Assembly: GCA_034429475.1 (NCBI GenBank)
Contig: DAOUGD010000023.1
Location: 1-51,805 of the forward strand
Reading direction: 5' to 3'
DNA length: 51,805 nt
From: JAKQHY01 sp034429475
Lineage (GTDB): Bacteria; Chloroflexota; Anaerolineae; B4-G1; SLSP01
The notes below the pieces were generated by a model. The model was not told where the DNA came from, searched no databases, and worked only from the letters and a program-made list of their open reading frames with translations. The translations under genes and the position numbers were made by a program. This document shows positions 35,459 to 42,622 of this stretch, piece after piece; the first letter of the stretch is position 1, and each line of letters begins with the position of its first letter.

Positions 35459-36433
35459 CTATTGGCCCTGACCCACGACAACACACCGAAAGCCAATAGA
35501 TCCGGCAAAGTTCGTAGGCTCGGCCGAGAAACGACCGGCTGAGCGGACATTCCGTGCACTATTGTCCAAACTACCTCCGCGCATTACACACAAGTTCCCA
35601 GATACCGGTCCTGTTGGATTTTCCTGTCGTTCACCAGAATACTCACCATACCAATCACCCGTCCACTCCCACACATTACCGGCCATATCCAACGCCCCAA
35701 CCCAACTTGCCCCCTCCGGGAAGCTGCCCACCGGTGCAATCCACTTATACCCATCGTCTACCATTTTGTCGGCCCGATCACGTATACAGTTTTTATCACA
35801 ATAATTCAAACGGGTTCCCTCAAACTCGTTCCCCCATGGATATATTCGTCCTTCCGGCCCCCGCGCCACATATTCCCACTCTGCTTCTGTCGGTAGCCGT
35901 CCCCCCACCCACATCGCATATTGATTAGCTTGTTCCCAATCCACGCACGTTACTGGCTGATCGGCATTGTTATAATTTGGCCGTTCTGCACAAACACTCA
36001 ATCTGCACACGCCGGCATCCACACATGTTTGATACTGTGCATTGGTCACTTCTGTCTGATCAATCCAAAACGCATCTAGCGCCACTATATGCGAGGGTTG
36101 TTCTTCAGTATACCGCTGGCAGCCTGTTTCTGAAAAACCCTCCGAGATACACCAATCTATAACATACCGCATCTGTTCATCCGTACTCCCCATCACAAAC
36201 TCGCCCGCTGGAACATACATCATCACCATACCGTCAGCCGGCCGCGTCCAGGTGTCACCCAATTGCGGTGCGCGGGTGGGAGTTAGTGTGGGTATGGCAG
36301 TAAAATGTGGCATCGTTGTGGAGGTGGCAATGGCCGTGGTGGTCGGCTGTATGTGGGGCGACAGGGCGTTGCATGCCAACATCAACAAAACTAAACCCAA
36401 CAGACCCAGCCAGAGACTCCTGAAACGAAACAT
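35459..36433 (-). CDS. Lipoprotein with sulfatase-modifying-factor (FGE-like) domain
   Basis: Encodes 324 residues from the ATG at 36433, chosen because it starts a clear lipoprotein signal (MFRFRSLWLGL..LMLAC, Cys21); upstream in-frame codons belong to the antisense of the preceding gene. A Thr/Pro spacer (about 28-55) is followed by a C-type-lectin-like FGE-sulfatase domain: MVMMYVPAGEFVMGS, QTEVTNAQYQTC, RLPTEAEWEYVARG, YPWGN, DMAGNVWEWTGDWY, MRGGS and GFRCV. The active-site cysteine pair of true formylglycine-generating enzymes after the RGGS turn is absent (GGSLDNSARNVRSAGR). Formylglycine formation is therefore unlikely, and a binding role on the outer membrane face is more plausible. 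The stop of the preceding dehydrogenase is 5 nt away, indicating translational coupling. Confidence 0.9.
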   Translation of the reverse strand: MFRFRSLWLGLLGLVLLMLACNALSPHIQPTTTAIATSTTMPHFTAIPTLTPTRAPQLGDTWTRPADGMVMMYVPAGEFVMGSTDEQMRYVIDWCISEGFSETGCQRYTEEQPSHIVALDAFWIDQTEVTNAQYQTCVDAGVCRLSVCAERPNYNNADQPVTCVDWEQANQYAMWVGGRLPTEAEWEYVARGPEGRIYPWGNEFEGTRLNYCDKNCIRDRADKMVDDGYKWIAPVGSFPEGASWVGALDMAGNVWEWTGDWYGEYSGERQENPTGPVSGNLCVMRGGSLDNSARNVRSAGRFSAEPTNFAGSIGFRCVVVGQGQ

Positions 36434-36438
36434 TTTTC

Positions 36439-37434
36439 TCAAACTATCACTCCCCGCAGTTCCTCCTCCACCAGCGCCACCGAGTCCCGCACGGATTCCG
36501 GCATACATTCCACCGGCGGCGTCGCCGTCTCGACGCAGTGCAGGAAGTAGGCAATTTCGTTCAGGTAGGCGTCGCCCGGCGCGAAGTCGGCGGGATGACC
36601 GGCCACTTTGCCGGGATCGTCGAACACAGTCAGCTTGCCCGCATCGTAGCAGAGCAACGCGCGGTCGAACCACGCCTCGAAGCCGGCCTCAAAGGGGATT
36701 TGGCCCACACTCCACCCGGCGTGCATGTGAATCTGCGGGCCGTCGGCGTACTCGAAGAGCGCGTGCAGCACGTCGTAGGTCTCAGCCTTCTCCGATTTAC
36801 GCGCCGTGGCATAGAGGCGATCGGGCCGACCGAACACGGCGTTGACGTAGTCCACATCGTGGATGTGCAAATCCATCGTCATGCCGCCGCTGCGCGCGGG
36901 GTCGGCAAACCAGTTGCGCGCCGCCCACCCCGGATGCCCGCCCATTCGCCACATGTTTAGCGAGAGCAGTCGCCCGTAGGACTGCTCCTGGATGCAGCGT
37001 TTGAGGTACAGATACTCCGGCCAAAAACGCAGGCAGTGCGCGATCATCAAGTACCGCCCCGACGCCTTGGCCGCCGCGACCATCCGGTCGGCATCCGCCG
37101 AGGTGAGCGCCATCGGCTTCTCACATAGGACGTGCCGCCCCGCTTCCAGCGCCTTGATGGCGTAGGGCGCGTGCAAGTCCGTCGGCAGGCAAATGTCCAC
37201 TACGTCCACCTCCGCCTGGGCGATGAGGTCGGCGGCCTCGCCGTAACGCGCCACCTGCGCGAAGTCCAGCGGCGTCCCTTCCGCAGCCAGGTTGATCTGC
37301 ACGGTTTCTTTGGCCTCCAGACGTTCCGGGACCAGGTCCGCCAGGGCGACCACCCGCGCGTTTGCCAACTGCCCATACCGGCGGGCGTGATGCCAGCCCA
37401 TGCCGCCCATTCCCAAAATACCAACTTTTAGCAT
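36439..37434 (-). CDS. Gfo/Idh/MocA family NAD(P)-dependent oxidoreductase
   Basis: Encodes 331 residues; CGGAGG lies 5 nt before the ATG. N-terminal Rossmann motif GMGGMG (8-13), the family signature EKP (105-107) whose Lys contacts nicotinamide and substrate, and the catalytic stretch DLHIHDVDYV (Asp188, His192) are all present. The family oxidises or epimerises cyclic polyols and sugars, as in myo-inositol dehydrogenase. The immediate neighbours (aldo/keto reductase upstream, FGE-like lipoprotein downstream, TIM-barrel isomerase further on) support carbohydrate use, but the substrate cannot be named. Confidence 0.95.
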   Translation of the reverse strand: MLKVGILGMGGMGWHHARRYGQLANARVVALADLVPERLEAKETVQINLAAEGTPLDFAQVARYGEAADLIAQAEVDVVDICLPTDLHAPYAIKALEAGRHVLCEKPMALTSADADRMVAAAKASGRYLMIAHCLRFWPEYLYLKRCIQEQSYGRLLSLNMWRMGGHPGWAARNWFADPARSGGMTMDLHIHDVDYVNAVFGRPDRLYATARKSEKAETYDVLHALFEYADGPQIHMHAGWSVGQIPFEAGFEAWFDRALLCYDAGKLTVFDDPGKVAGHPADFAPGDAYLNEIAYFLHCVETATPPVECMPESVRDSVALVEEELRGVIV

Positions 37435-37445
37435 AGTGACCTCCG

Positions 37446-37516
37446 ATGAGTTAAGGGTTGCGAGTTGCGAGTTAGGAATTGCGAATTGCGAATTACGAAT
37501 TACGAATTATGAATTT
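37446..37516. repeat. Heptamer array between the aldo/keto reductase and dehydrogenase genes
   Basis: About ten units on the minus strand: attcata, attcgta, attcgta, attcgca, attcgca, attccta, actcgca, actcgca, accctta, actcatc. The array fills nearly the whole gap between the two genes and ends just before the ribosome site of the dehydrogenase. Confidence 0.85.
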
Positions 37517-37520
37517 CCGC

Positions 37521-38426
37521 TCACTCCAACTGCACCCAAGATTGTTCTAACGCCTCGAAGCGGCGGTGAAGTTCGGCGACGGTTTCCGACGCGATGGGGA
37601 GCTGGGTGGTCACTTGTGCGATGTTAGCGGCGAGGTGCGCGGGGTTGCGCGTGCCAACGATGAAGACGTCCGCCGCCTCGTGTGCGAAGCCGAAGCCCAG
37701 CGCCAGCACGATGCGATCCACCAGCGCGCCGGGCAGCGGGCCGAGCGCCGCCATCTGCTGCGCGCGGGCGAAGTAGGCGGCGGCGTAGTCGCTGGGCGCC
37801 TTCGTCGCGCCCCACGCGCCGTTGGCGATGGGCCGCTTGCAGATGATGCCCATCCCCTGCGCCTTCGCCGGCCCGAAGAGATACAAGCGCGCGTTCTGAT
37901 CCACCAGGTTGAAGCTGGTTTGTAGGGTGTCGAACAGGCCGCTCTTCACAGCCCACAGCGCGGCCGCGTTGTCGCCGCTGTAGCCGATGAAGCGCGTCTT
38001 GCCGGCCTGCTGCGCCGCTTGCAGCGCGCGGATCACGTCGCCGCGCTCCAGCACGTCCACATCGCAGGAATGTAACTGCACCAGGTCCACGTAGTCGGTG
38101 CGCATCCGCACGAGGCTGCGATCAATGCTGTCGCGCACAGTCTGCGCCGTCCACGACTCGCCCGCGTAGCCGCCCGTGGCGTGACCGGCCTTCGTCGCCA
38201 GCACGAACTCAGCGCGGCGGTGAGCAATCGTGCGCCCAATCAACTCCTCGCTGATGTCGTAGCACGCCGACGTGTCCAGGAAGGTGATGCCGCCATCCAA
38301 CGCCGTGTTGAGCACCGTTGCCGCGTGATGCACCTCTTCCAACGTCAACTCAAAGCCGATTTCGGCCAGCCCGATGCCGAGACGGCTGACTTCAAGGCCG
38401 GTTCTCCCTAAAATACGTGTTTCCAT
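37521..38426 (-). CDS. Aldo/keto reductase
   Basis: Encodes 301 residues; CGGAGG lies 6 nt before the ATG. The tetrad is complete: Asp51, Tyr56 (DTSACY), Lys79 (ATKAGH) and His119 (VQLHS). A C-terminal region with GTRNPAHLAANI contributes NADPH binding. TIM-barrel enzyme reducing carbonyls of sugars or aldehydes; the closest type appears to be the L-galactose dehydrogenase/YghZ-like group. It lies in a run with the Nudix fusion upstream and the Gfo/Idh/MocA dehydrogenase downstream. Confidence 0.95.
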   Translation of the reverse strand: METRILGRTGLEVSRLGIGLAEIGFELTLEEVHHAATVLNTALDGGITFLDTSACYDISEELIGRTIAHRRAEFVLATKAGHATGGYAGESWTAQTVRDSIDRSLVRMRTDYVDLVQLHSCDVDVLERGDVIRALQAAQQAGKTRFIGYSGDNAAALWAVKSGLFDTLQTSFNLVDQNARLYLFGPAKAQGMGIICKRPIANGAWGATKAPSDYAAAYFARAQQMAALGPLPGALVDRIVLALGFGFAHEAADVFIVGTRNPAHLAANIAQVTTQLPIASETVAELHRRFEALEQSWVQLE

Positions 38427-38436
38427 CGGTTCCTCC

Positions 38437-38512
38437 GAAAATAACAGGATTTACGGAATGGTAGGATCAAGAATCCGCTTCATTCGTAGACAAAGATTTC
38501 ATCCTGTGAAAT
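38437..38512. repeat. Second copy of the intergenic repeat seen at 28973-29062
   Basis: Minus strand: GAAATCTTTGTC, TACGAATG, CGGATT, TCCTACCATTCCGTAAAT, CCTGTTATTTTCGGAGGA. It provides the last residues (KSLSTNEADS) of the Nudix fusion protein and the ribosome site of the aldo/keto reductase gene. Confidence 0.65.
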
Positions 38513-39690
38513 AGTTTTTCGATGTCCAACAGCGCCGCCGGTTCCTGCGAGGCCCAAAATGCCAGCCAGCGCGCGCCGCCCTCGTAGAAGGTCACACGGC
38601 TGAAGGGTGGTTCTGCGCCGCCGTGGTTTTCGGTAAGGCCCAAACGTTGTTTGATGCGATTTTCGACGGTGCGGGCAAAGCCTTCCTTCCACTCCTGCCA
38701 GACCATATATTCGAACTCGTCTTTGCGCAAGGTTTGGGACAGGCGCACCCGGCAGTCTTGAATCCTATCGCCTTGATTGCGCGCCACAGCATCCAGAAAG
38801 GCGGCATAGGGTTCCATAAAGGTCGGCGCTTCATAGGGAAACGCATAATTGAGTTCCCACATAAAGTCGCCCCTGACTATGGCCGCACGCGCAATTTCCA
38901 GCGTCTCCCGAAGCTGCGGCTCGCACGCTTCCCATTGATAACAGTGAACAAATTCGTGGAGTATGGTGACGTAACCGCCCGGTTCATCAAAAACCTCGTC
39001 TGTGACCACGCATACGGCCCTGCCATCATACACATTCAGCGGAAACGCAGCCCGCACGCCTTGCGGGATCGGCATCGGCGTGGGCGCTTGTTTGACAAAC
39101 GTGTAGGCTTGCCCAGCGTCATCCACATCGAAGATGTAGAATTGCGCATCGGCCACAATCGCGATGGGATAGAGTTTTTGCAAAAGGGGATGCACATCCA
39201 CAATCCGCGACCGAAGCTCAAAAAGTTTCTGGCATGATTGCGTATAGCGTTCTAGCCTCTGTAACCACACCTTTGATGAAGGTTCTGTTTGTCGCCGAAA
39301 CAACGGCAGTGTTTCCGAAGCAATCGCATCACGGATGCGCGTCACTTGCCTGGGCATCGTGTTAGACGGCATATCGTCCAGCGCGAAATAACGGCAGGCA
39401 TCGGACTCATCTGTCTCAGTCAAGGCTCCGCCCACCCCCTCGCAGACAAAAGCAAAGACCAAATCATCCTTATCCGACTTGCCGTACACCCCCACGAGAC
39501 GCTGCACCACCACATCCAGCCCCGTCTCTTCCTTCACCTCGCGGATGACGGCCTCCGTGGGCAACTCGCCAGACTCGACGCCGCCACCCGGCAGGTTCCA
39601 CATGTCCATATCCCGCCGGTGGCACAAAAGTACGCGCCCCTCTGCATCAAAAATAACCGCAAATGCCCCAATCGTGTATAAAGCTGCCAT
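38467..39690 (-). CDS. Nudix hydrolase fused to a putative HExxH zinc-protease-like domain
   Basis: Encodes 407 residues from the ATG at 39690, the first codon after the heptamer array and the natural start of the Nudix fold; an in-frame start at 39738 lies inside the preceding gene. Residues 1-140 carry a complete Nudix box (Gly36 to Leu58 with RE..EE), so a nucleoside-diphosphate-linked substrate is expected. Residues about 155-400 form a second domain with YVTILHEFVHCYQWE (about 238-252), an HExxH motif flanked by aromatic and acidic residues, then an all-helical part (APTFMEPYAAFLDAVAR). That resembles gluzincin-like metallopeptidases, but a third ligand was not assigned. No signal peptide, so cytoplasmic. 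The final residues come from an intergenic repeat. Confidence 0.9.
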   Translation of the reverse strand: MAALYTIGAFAVIFDAEGRVLLCHRRDMDMWNLPGGGVESGELPTEAVIREVKEETGLDVVVQRLVGVYGKSDKDDLVFAFVCEGVGGALTETDESDACRYFALDDMPSNTMPRQVTRIRDAIASETLPLFRRQTEPSSKVWLQRLERYTQSCQKLFELRSRIVDVHPLLQKLYPIAIVADAQFYIFDVDDAGQAYTFVKQAPTPMPIPQGVRAAFPLNVYDGRAVCVVTDEVFDEPGGYVTILHEFVHCYQWEACEPQLRETLEIARAAIVRGDFMWELNYAFPYEAPTFMEPYAAFLDAVARNQGDRIQDCRVRLSQTLRKDEFEYMVWQEWKEGFARTVENRIKQRLGLTENHGGAEPPFSRVTFYEGGARWLAFWASQEPAALLDIEKLFHRMKSLSTNEADS

Positions 39691-39726
39691 AATGACTTTC
39701 GACTTTAGACTTGCGACTTGTGACTC
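39691..39726. repeat. Heptamer array overlapping the FMN reductase 3' end and Nudix 5' end
   Basis: Minus-strand units gagtcac, aagtcgc, aagtcta, aagtcga, aagtcat. The first two encode the last residues of the reductase (SHKSQV), the third supplies its TAA stop, and the last abuts the Nudix ATG. No Shine-Dalgarno is left between the genes. Confidence 0.75.
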
Positions 39727-40268
39727 TCTACCAACCACGCCCCCACGACCTTCAGCACCTCCACCTTCATGTCGAGGTTCTGCCGCCGCGCGGGGATCAT
39801 ATCCACCACATCAAAGCCGATAGTCGCCAGCACCTTTTCTAGGCTGACGGCGCAGTTCGGCGCGCCGCCGCCTCCACCGCCGGCCACGCAGATGCCGACC
39901 GCACGCTTGCCGGTCACACCGTCCTTATCCGCCGCGTGCCGGTAGACGCGCCGCATCCGATCCAGGAATGCACGCAGACTCTCGCTGAGATCACCGAAGT
40001 AGACGGGCGTGGCAAACGCTACCGCGTCGGCGACCTTGATTCGTTCCACCAGCGGAGCCAGGTCGTCCTCAATGACGCAGCGTCCCTCCGAGCGGCACAG
40101 CCCCCAGCCGTTGTCGTCGCACTGGCGGCACCGCTCAATCTGCAACGTAGGCAAGAAGATCAGTTCTCCCTGTCCGCCCGCGCTTTCCACCCCTGCGAGC
40201 AGCGCCTTCGCCGTCCGCGCCGTCTGCCCTTCAGGGTTACGGCTGCCGGAAATGACTAAAATGTTCAT
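39705..40268 (-). CDS. NADPH-dependent FMN reductase / flavodoxin-like oxidoreductase
   Basis: Encodes 187 residues from the second of two tandem ATGs (40268), which has GGAGGG at 5 nt; the first ATG (40271) is too close. The flavodoxin-like fold starts with MNILVISGSRNPEGQTART, the phosphate loop for FMN. CRQCDDNGWGLCRSEGRCVIEDD resembles the Cys-rich insertion of iron-sulfur flavoproteins (Cys pattern CxxC...C...C), and ATPVYFGDLS is the second flavin loop. Such proteins reduce FMN or quinones, and some carry a 4Fe-4S cluster. The C-terminus is encoded by a heptamer array. Confidence 0.92.
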   Translation of the reverse strand: MNILVISGSRNPEGQTARTAKALLAGVESAGGQGELIFLPTLQIERCRQCDDNGWGLCRSEGRCVIEDDLAPLVERIKVADAVAFATPVYFGDLSESLRAFLDRMRRVYRHAADKDGVTGKRAVGICVAGGGGGGAPNCAVSLEKVLATIGFDVVDMIPARRQNLDMKVEVLKVVGAWLVESHKSQV

Positions 40269-40271
40269 CAT

Positions 40272-40310
40272 ATCCCTCCATAGCAGAATCAACAGAATGA
40301 TAGGATTTTA
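40272..40310. repeat. Short repeat of the CATTCTGTT type before the FMN reductase gene
   Basis: Minus strand aaatcct, atcattc, tgttgat, tctgcta, then the ribosome site tggaggg. It resembles the 3' part of the elements at 28.97 and 38.44 kb and starts right at the stop of the glycoside hydrolase gene. Confidence 0.5.
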
Positions 40311-42506
40311 GAATCTGGCATCCAACAACCATTTTGCTGTCAACGCCGCGCTCCAGTGGTAGTCCCGAATGGAATCCATCTTGACGCGGAGGTTGTACGG
40401 CTTGCGGTTCGGGCCTTTGCGGTCGCAATCCACCGGCGGACGCTCGTCTTTGGCGTCGTAGAACTCGAAGATGACGCCGTACTGCTCATAATACTTGTTG
40501 ACGTGGTACAGCGTCGCGTCCACAATGGCCTGCGCCGCCGCGTGCTGGCCGTGCTTGCGCAGTCCCTCGACCACCAAATAGTTCATGTTGATCCACGTCG
40601 CACCGCGCCACATGTCGGTGGACCAATTCGGTGTGTCGAGCGCCATGCTAGGGATGGGGAACGCCGCGCCAAATTCGTGGGGGTTTTGCAGATGCGCCAC
40701 CAATCGCGGCACGCGCTCCGGCGGGAGGTCGTCCAGGAGCAGCGGCAAGAATCCGGTGACGGCCTTGACACCGGAGAAATCGCCGGCCATGTCCCGATCA
40801 TAATAGAAACCGTCCCCCTCATACCACAGCATCTCGTGGATGGCGCGGGAAAGCGCCGCTGCCCGCCCGCGCCAATGCGCGGCCTTGTCCGCCTCACCCA
40901 GCGCCTCCGCGATGCGCGCGACATACGCCATATCCCGCGCCTGGAAGACGGAGAAGTCCACCGCATCGAGCAGAATCGCCGCGTCAAACCGCTGCGAGTT
41001 GTCCAGTCCCGATTCCCCGGAGCGGCAGGTTTCGTTCTCCTCGATGAACCATTCGAGCAGGCCGTTGCCGTTTTGGTCGCGGTGGCGCGCGTTCCAGTCC
41101 AGATAGCGTTCCAGGCGCGGCAGCGCGTAGACCAGTCGCGCCTGGTCCCCCGTGACGCGGAAGTTCTCCCACACGCCCCACGCGAGCAGCGGCGGCTGCG
41201 TGATCGCACTCACCCGCCCCGTCACCTGCATCATGTGCGGGATCATCCCATCGGGCTGTTGCCGGTCGAGCACGGCCTGCAAGAACTCCCAGGCCAGGTC
41301 GGCGTCGAGGTGATTCATCGCGCACGTGTGGAACACCGAATCCCACAGCCACATGTGACGATGCGGCACGCGATCCGGCGTGGACCAGCGCGTGGCGATG
41401 ACGCCCTCCGGCGCGAGGGTGTTGACTTTCATCACACTGAGGCATTTATTGAGAAGGCGATGAGTGTCAGTGGATCGAAGAGATTCGGCCCATCGCATTG
41501 TAGATCGTAGCGGATTCTTTTCCAACAGGCGCGATCGCTTTTTTATAAGCTGTCCCAAATCGGCCGTCAAACCAAGCACAGCCCAGGCTCTTGCATCGTC
41601 GGCGGTATTGGCATAAGCCAACGCAAAACGGTTACCAGATACCGACAAAACTAAAGCATTTGAATATTGTTCATCAACGGACTGGACAAATAATATGGGG
41701 TTATTTCCCAAATGCGCTTCAAGGGAACGGCAAAATCCTTGCCCCACAATTTCATCCTCAAAGCACAAGGCCAAGCGCGTTCCATCTGGAACTCGACCCA
41801 CAATCGTATGCCACGCCGAAAAAGTCATCACCAAATCGCCATCCGGCGAATCCACTACCAACACGTCACCCGTAGCACACAATACCGCTCCATTAGCAGC
41901 ATCCCGTTGAGGTAGCTCTACCCGAAATACTCGACGACGTGGTGTATGAATGAGCAAATCATAAGGTTCAGCACCAAACGTTGCCACAAATTGGGATGAA
42001 CTCTCAGTCGCTCCATCCATTCCCGAAAACGCAAAGATTGCACCTTCTCCCCAGATATTGGGAAGATTAGAGATAGTTTGCATTAGACTGTCAACATGGA
42101 TCGTTTTCCGCTCGCGTCGTCGTATACGCCATAGAGCGCTGGCATAAAAAAGAACAAAGGCGCAAAGCACACATACAATCCCACTGATCACCACCCATAC
42201 AGGGTGTATCGTCCAAGAATTTTGTATCACCAAAGTAGCCCATGGCCCGAAAATGGCAGCAGCCCAAAGTCCAGATCGCTTCGGTCCGTCAAGTGAAATC
42301 CAACGCCATAAAACATAGTCCACCAGATAACAGAGCCCGACAAATAAAATGAGTAAACCAACAAACATACTCCAATGTTGGGAAAATACTTGCCCAGCCT
42401 TGAGTGATATTAAAGCATTGAAAAAGAAAAGCATCATAACGTGGCACTCAGGTTCGTAAGATGATGCTCTAATATTAGAACAATTAGGATTCTGAAACTC
42501 ACTCAT
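40308..42506 (-). CDS. GH63/trehalase-like glycoside hydrolase with a membrane N-terminus (mosaic gene)
   Basis: Encodes 732 residues from the ATG at 42506 (GGAGGGGG at 6 nt, start overlapping the preceding stop as ATGA). Residues about 25-135 hold four hydrophobic helices. A beta-rich domain starts at DSLMQTISNLPNIWGEGA (about 140), followed by an (alpha/alpha)6 barrel from about 355: HRHMWLWDSVFHT, SGLDNSQRFD (catalytic acid Asp, about 505) and GVIFEFYD (catalytic base Glu, about 680). This is the signature of GH37/GH63 and mannosylglycerate-hydrolase-like enzymes acting on alpha-linked disaccharides or glycosides. The DNA from the start to about 41440 is visibly AT-richer than the barrel-coding half. 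The DSLMQTISNL stretch is a diverged copy of the 39-residue remnant immediately upstream, so the N-terminal half looks exchanged. Confidence 0.9.
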   Translation of the reverse strand: MSEFQNPNCSNIRASSYEPECHVMMLFFFNALISLKAGQVFSQHWSMFVGLLILFVGLCYLVDYVLWRWISLDGPKRSGLWAAAIFGPWATLVIQNSWTIHPVWVVISGIVCVLCAFVLFYASALWRIRRRERKTIHVDSLMQTISNLPNIWGEGAIFAFSGMDGATESSSQFVATFGAEPYDLLIHTPRRRVFRVELPQRDAANGAVLCATGDVLVVDSPDGDLVMTFSAWHTIVGRVPDGTRLALCFEDEIVGQGFCRSLEAHLGNNPILFVQSVDEQYSNALVLSVSGNRFALAYANTADDARAWAVLGLTADLGQLIKKRSRLLEKNPLRSTMRWAESLRSTDTHRLLNKCLSVMKVNTLAPEGVIATRWSTPDRVPHRHMWLWDSVFHTCAMNHLDADLAWEFLQAVLDRQQPDGMIPHMMQVTGRVSAITQPPLLAWGVWENFRVTGDQARLVYALPRLERYLDWNARHRDQNGNGLLEWFIEENETCRSGESGLDNSQRFDAAILLDAVDFSVFQARDMAYVARIAEALGEADKAAHWRGRAAALSRAIHEMLWYEGDGFYYDRDMAGDFSGVKAVTGFLPLLLDDLPPERVPRLVAHLQNPHEFGAAFPIPSMALDTPNWSTDMWRGATWINMNYLVVEGLRKHGQHAAAQAIVDATLYHVNKYYEQYGVIFEFYDAKDERPPVDCDRKGPNRKPYNLRVKMDSIRDYHWSAALTAKWLLDARF

Positions 42507-42622
42507 TTCCAAACCCCCTCCGTCGGGCCATCCATGCCAGAGAAGGCGAAGAGCGCGCCTTCGCCCCAAAGGTTGGAAAGGTTGGAAATTCTTCCTGATA
42601 TTTCTTGCGAGAACGTTTTCAT
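42503..42622 (-). pseudogene. 39-codon remnant of a glycoside hydrolase N-terminus
   Basis: Open frame of 39 residues beginning MKTFSQEISGRISNLSNLWG and containing EGALFAFSGMDGPTE before it runs into a stop after GVWK. The segment ISNL.N.WGEGA.FAFSGMDG.TE also occurs inside the next gene (about residues 147-171). Its ATG overlaps the TGA of the propeller membrane protein gene, and its TGA overlaps the ATG of the long hydrolase. Its second half is GC-rich like the barrel-coding half of that gene, so it is probably the original first codons of that gene left behind by recombination. It may still be translated as a coupling peptide. Confidence 0.8.

Noticed and set aside
35303..35542. 79-codon plus-strand open frame with a TATAAT nearby
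   Set aside because: No ribosome site, no recognisable domain, and it overlaps the 3' end of the FGE-like gene.
35459..36433. Annotation as a true formylglycine-generating enzyme
   Set aside because: The active-site cysteine pair is missing.
40356..41510. 384-codon plus-strand open frame opposite the glycoside hydrolase
   Set aside because: Shadow frame; catalytic motifs of the hydrolase are on the minus strand.
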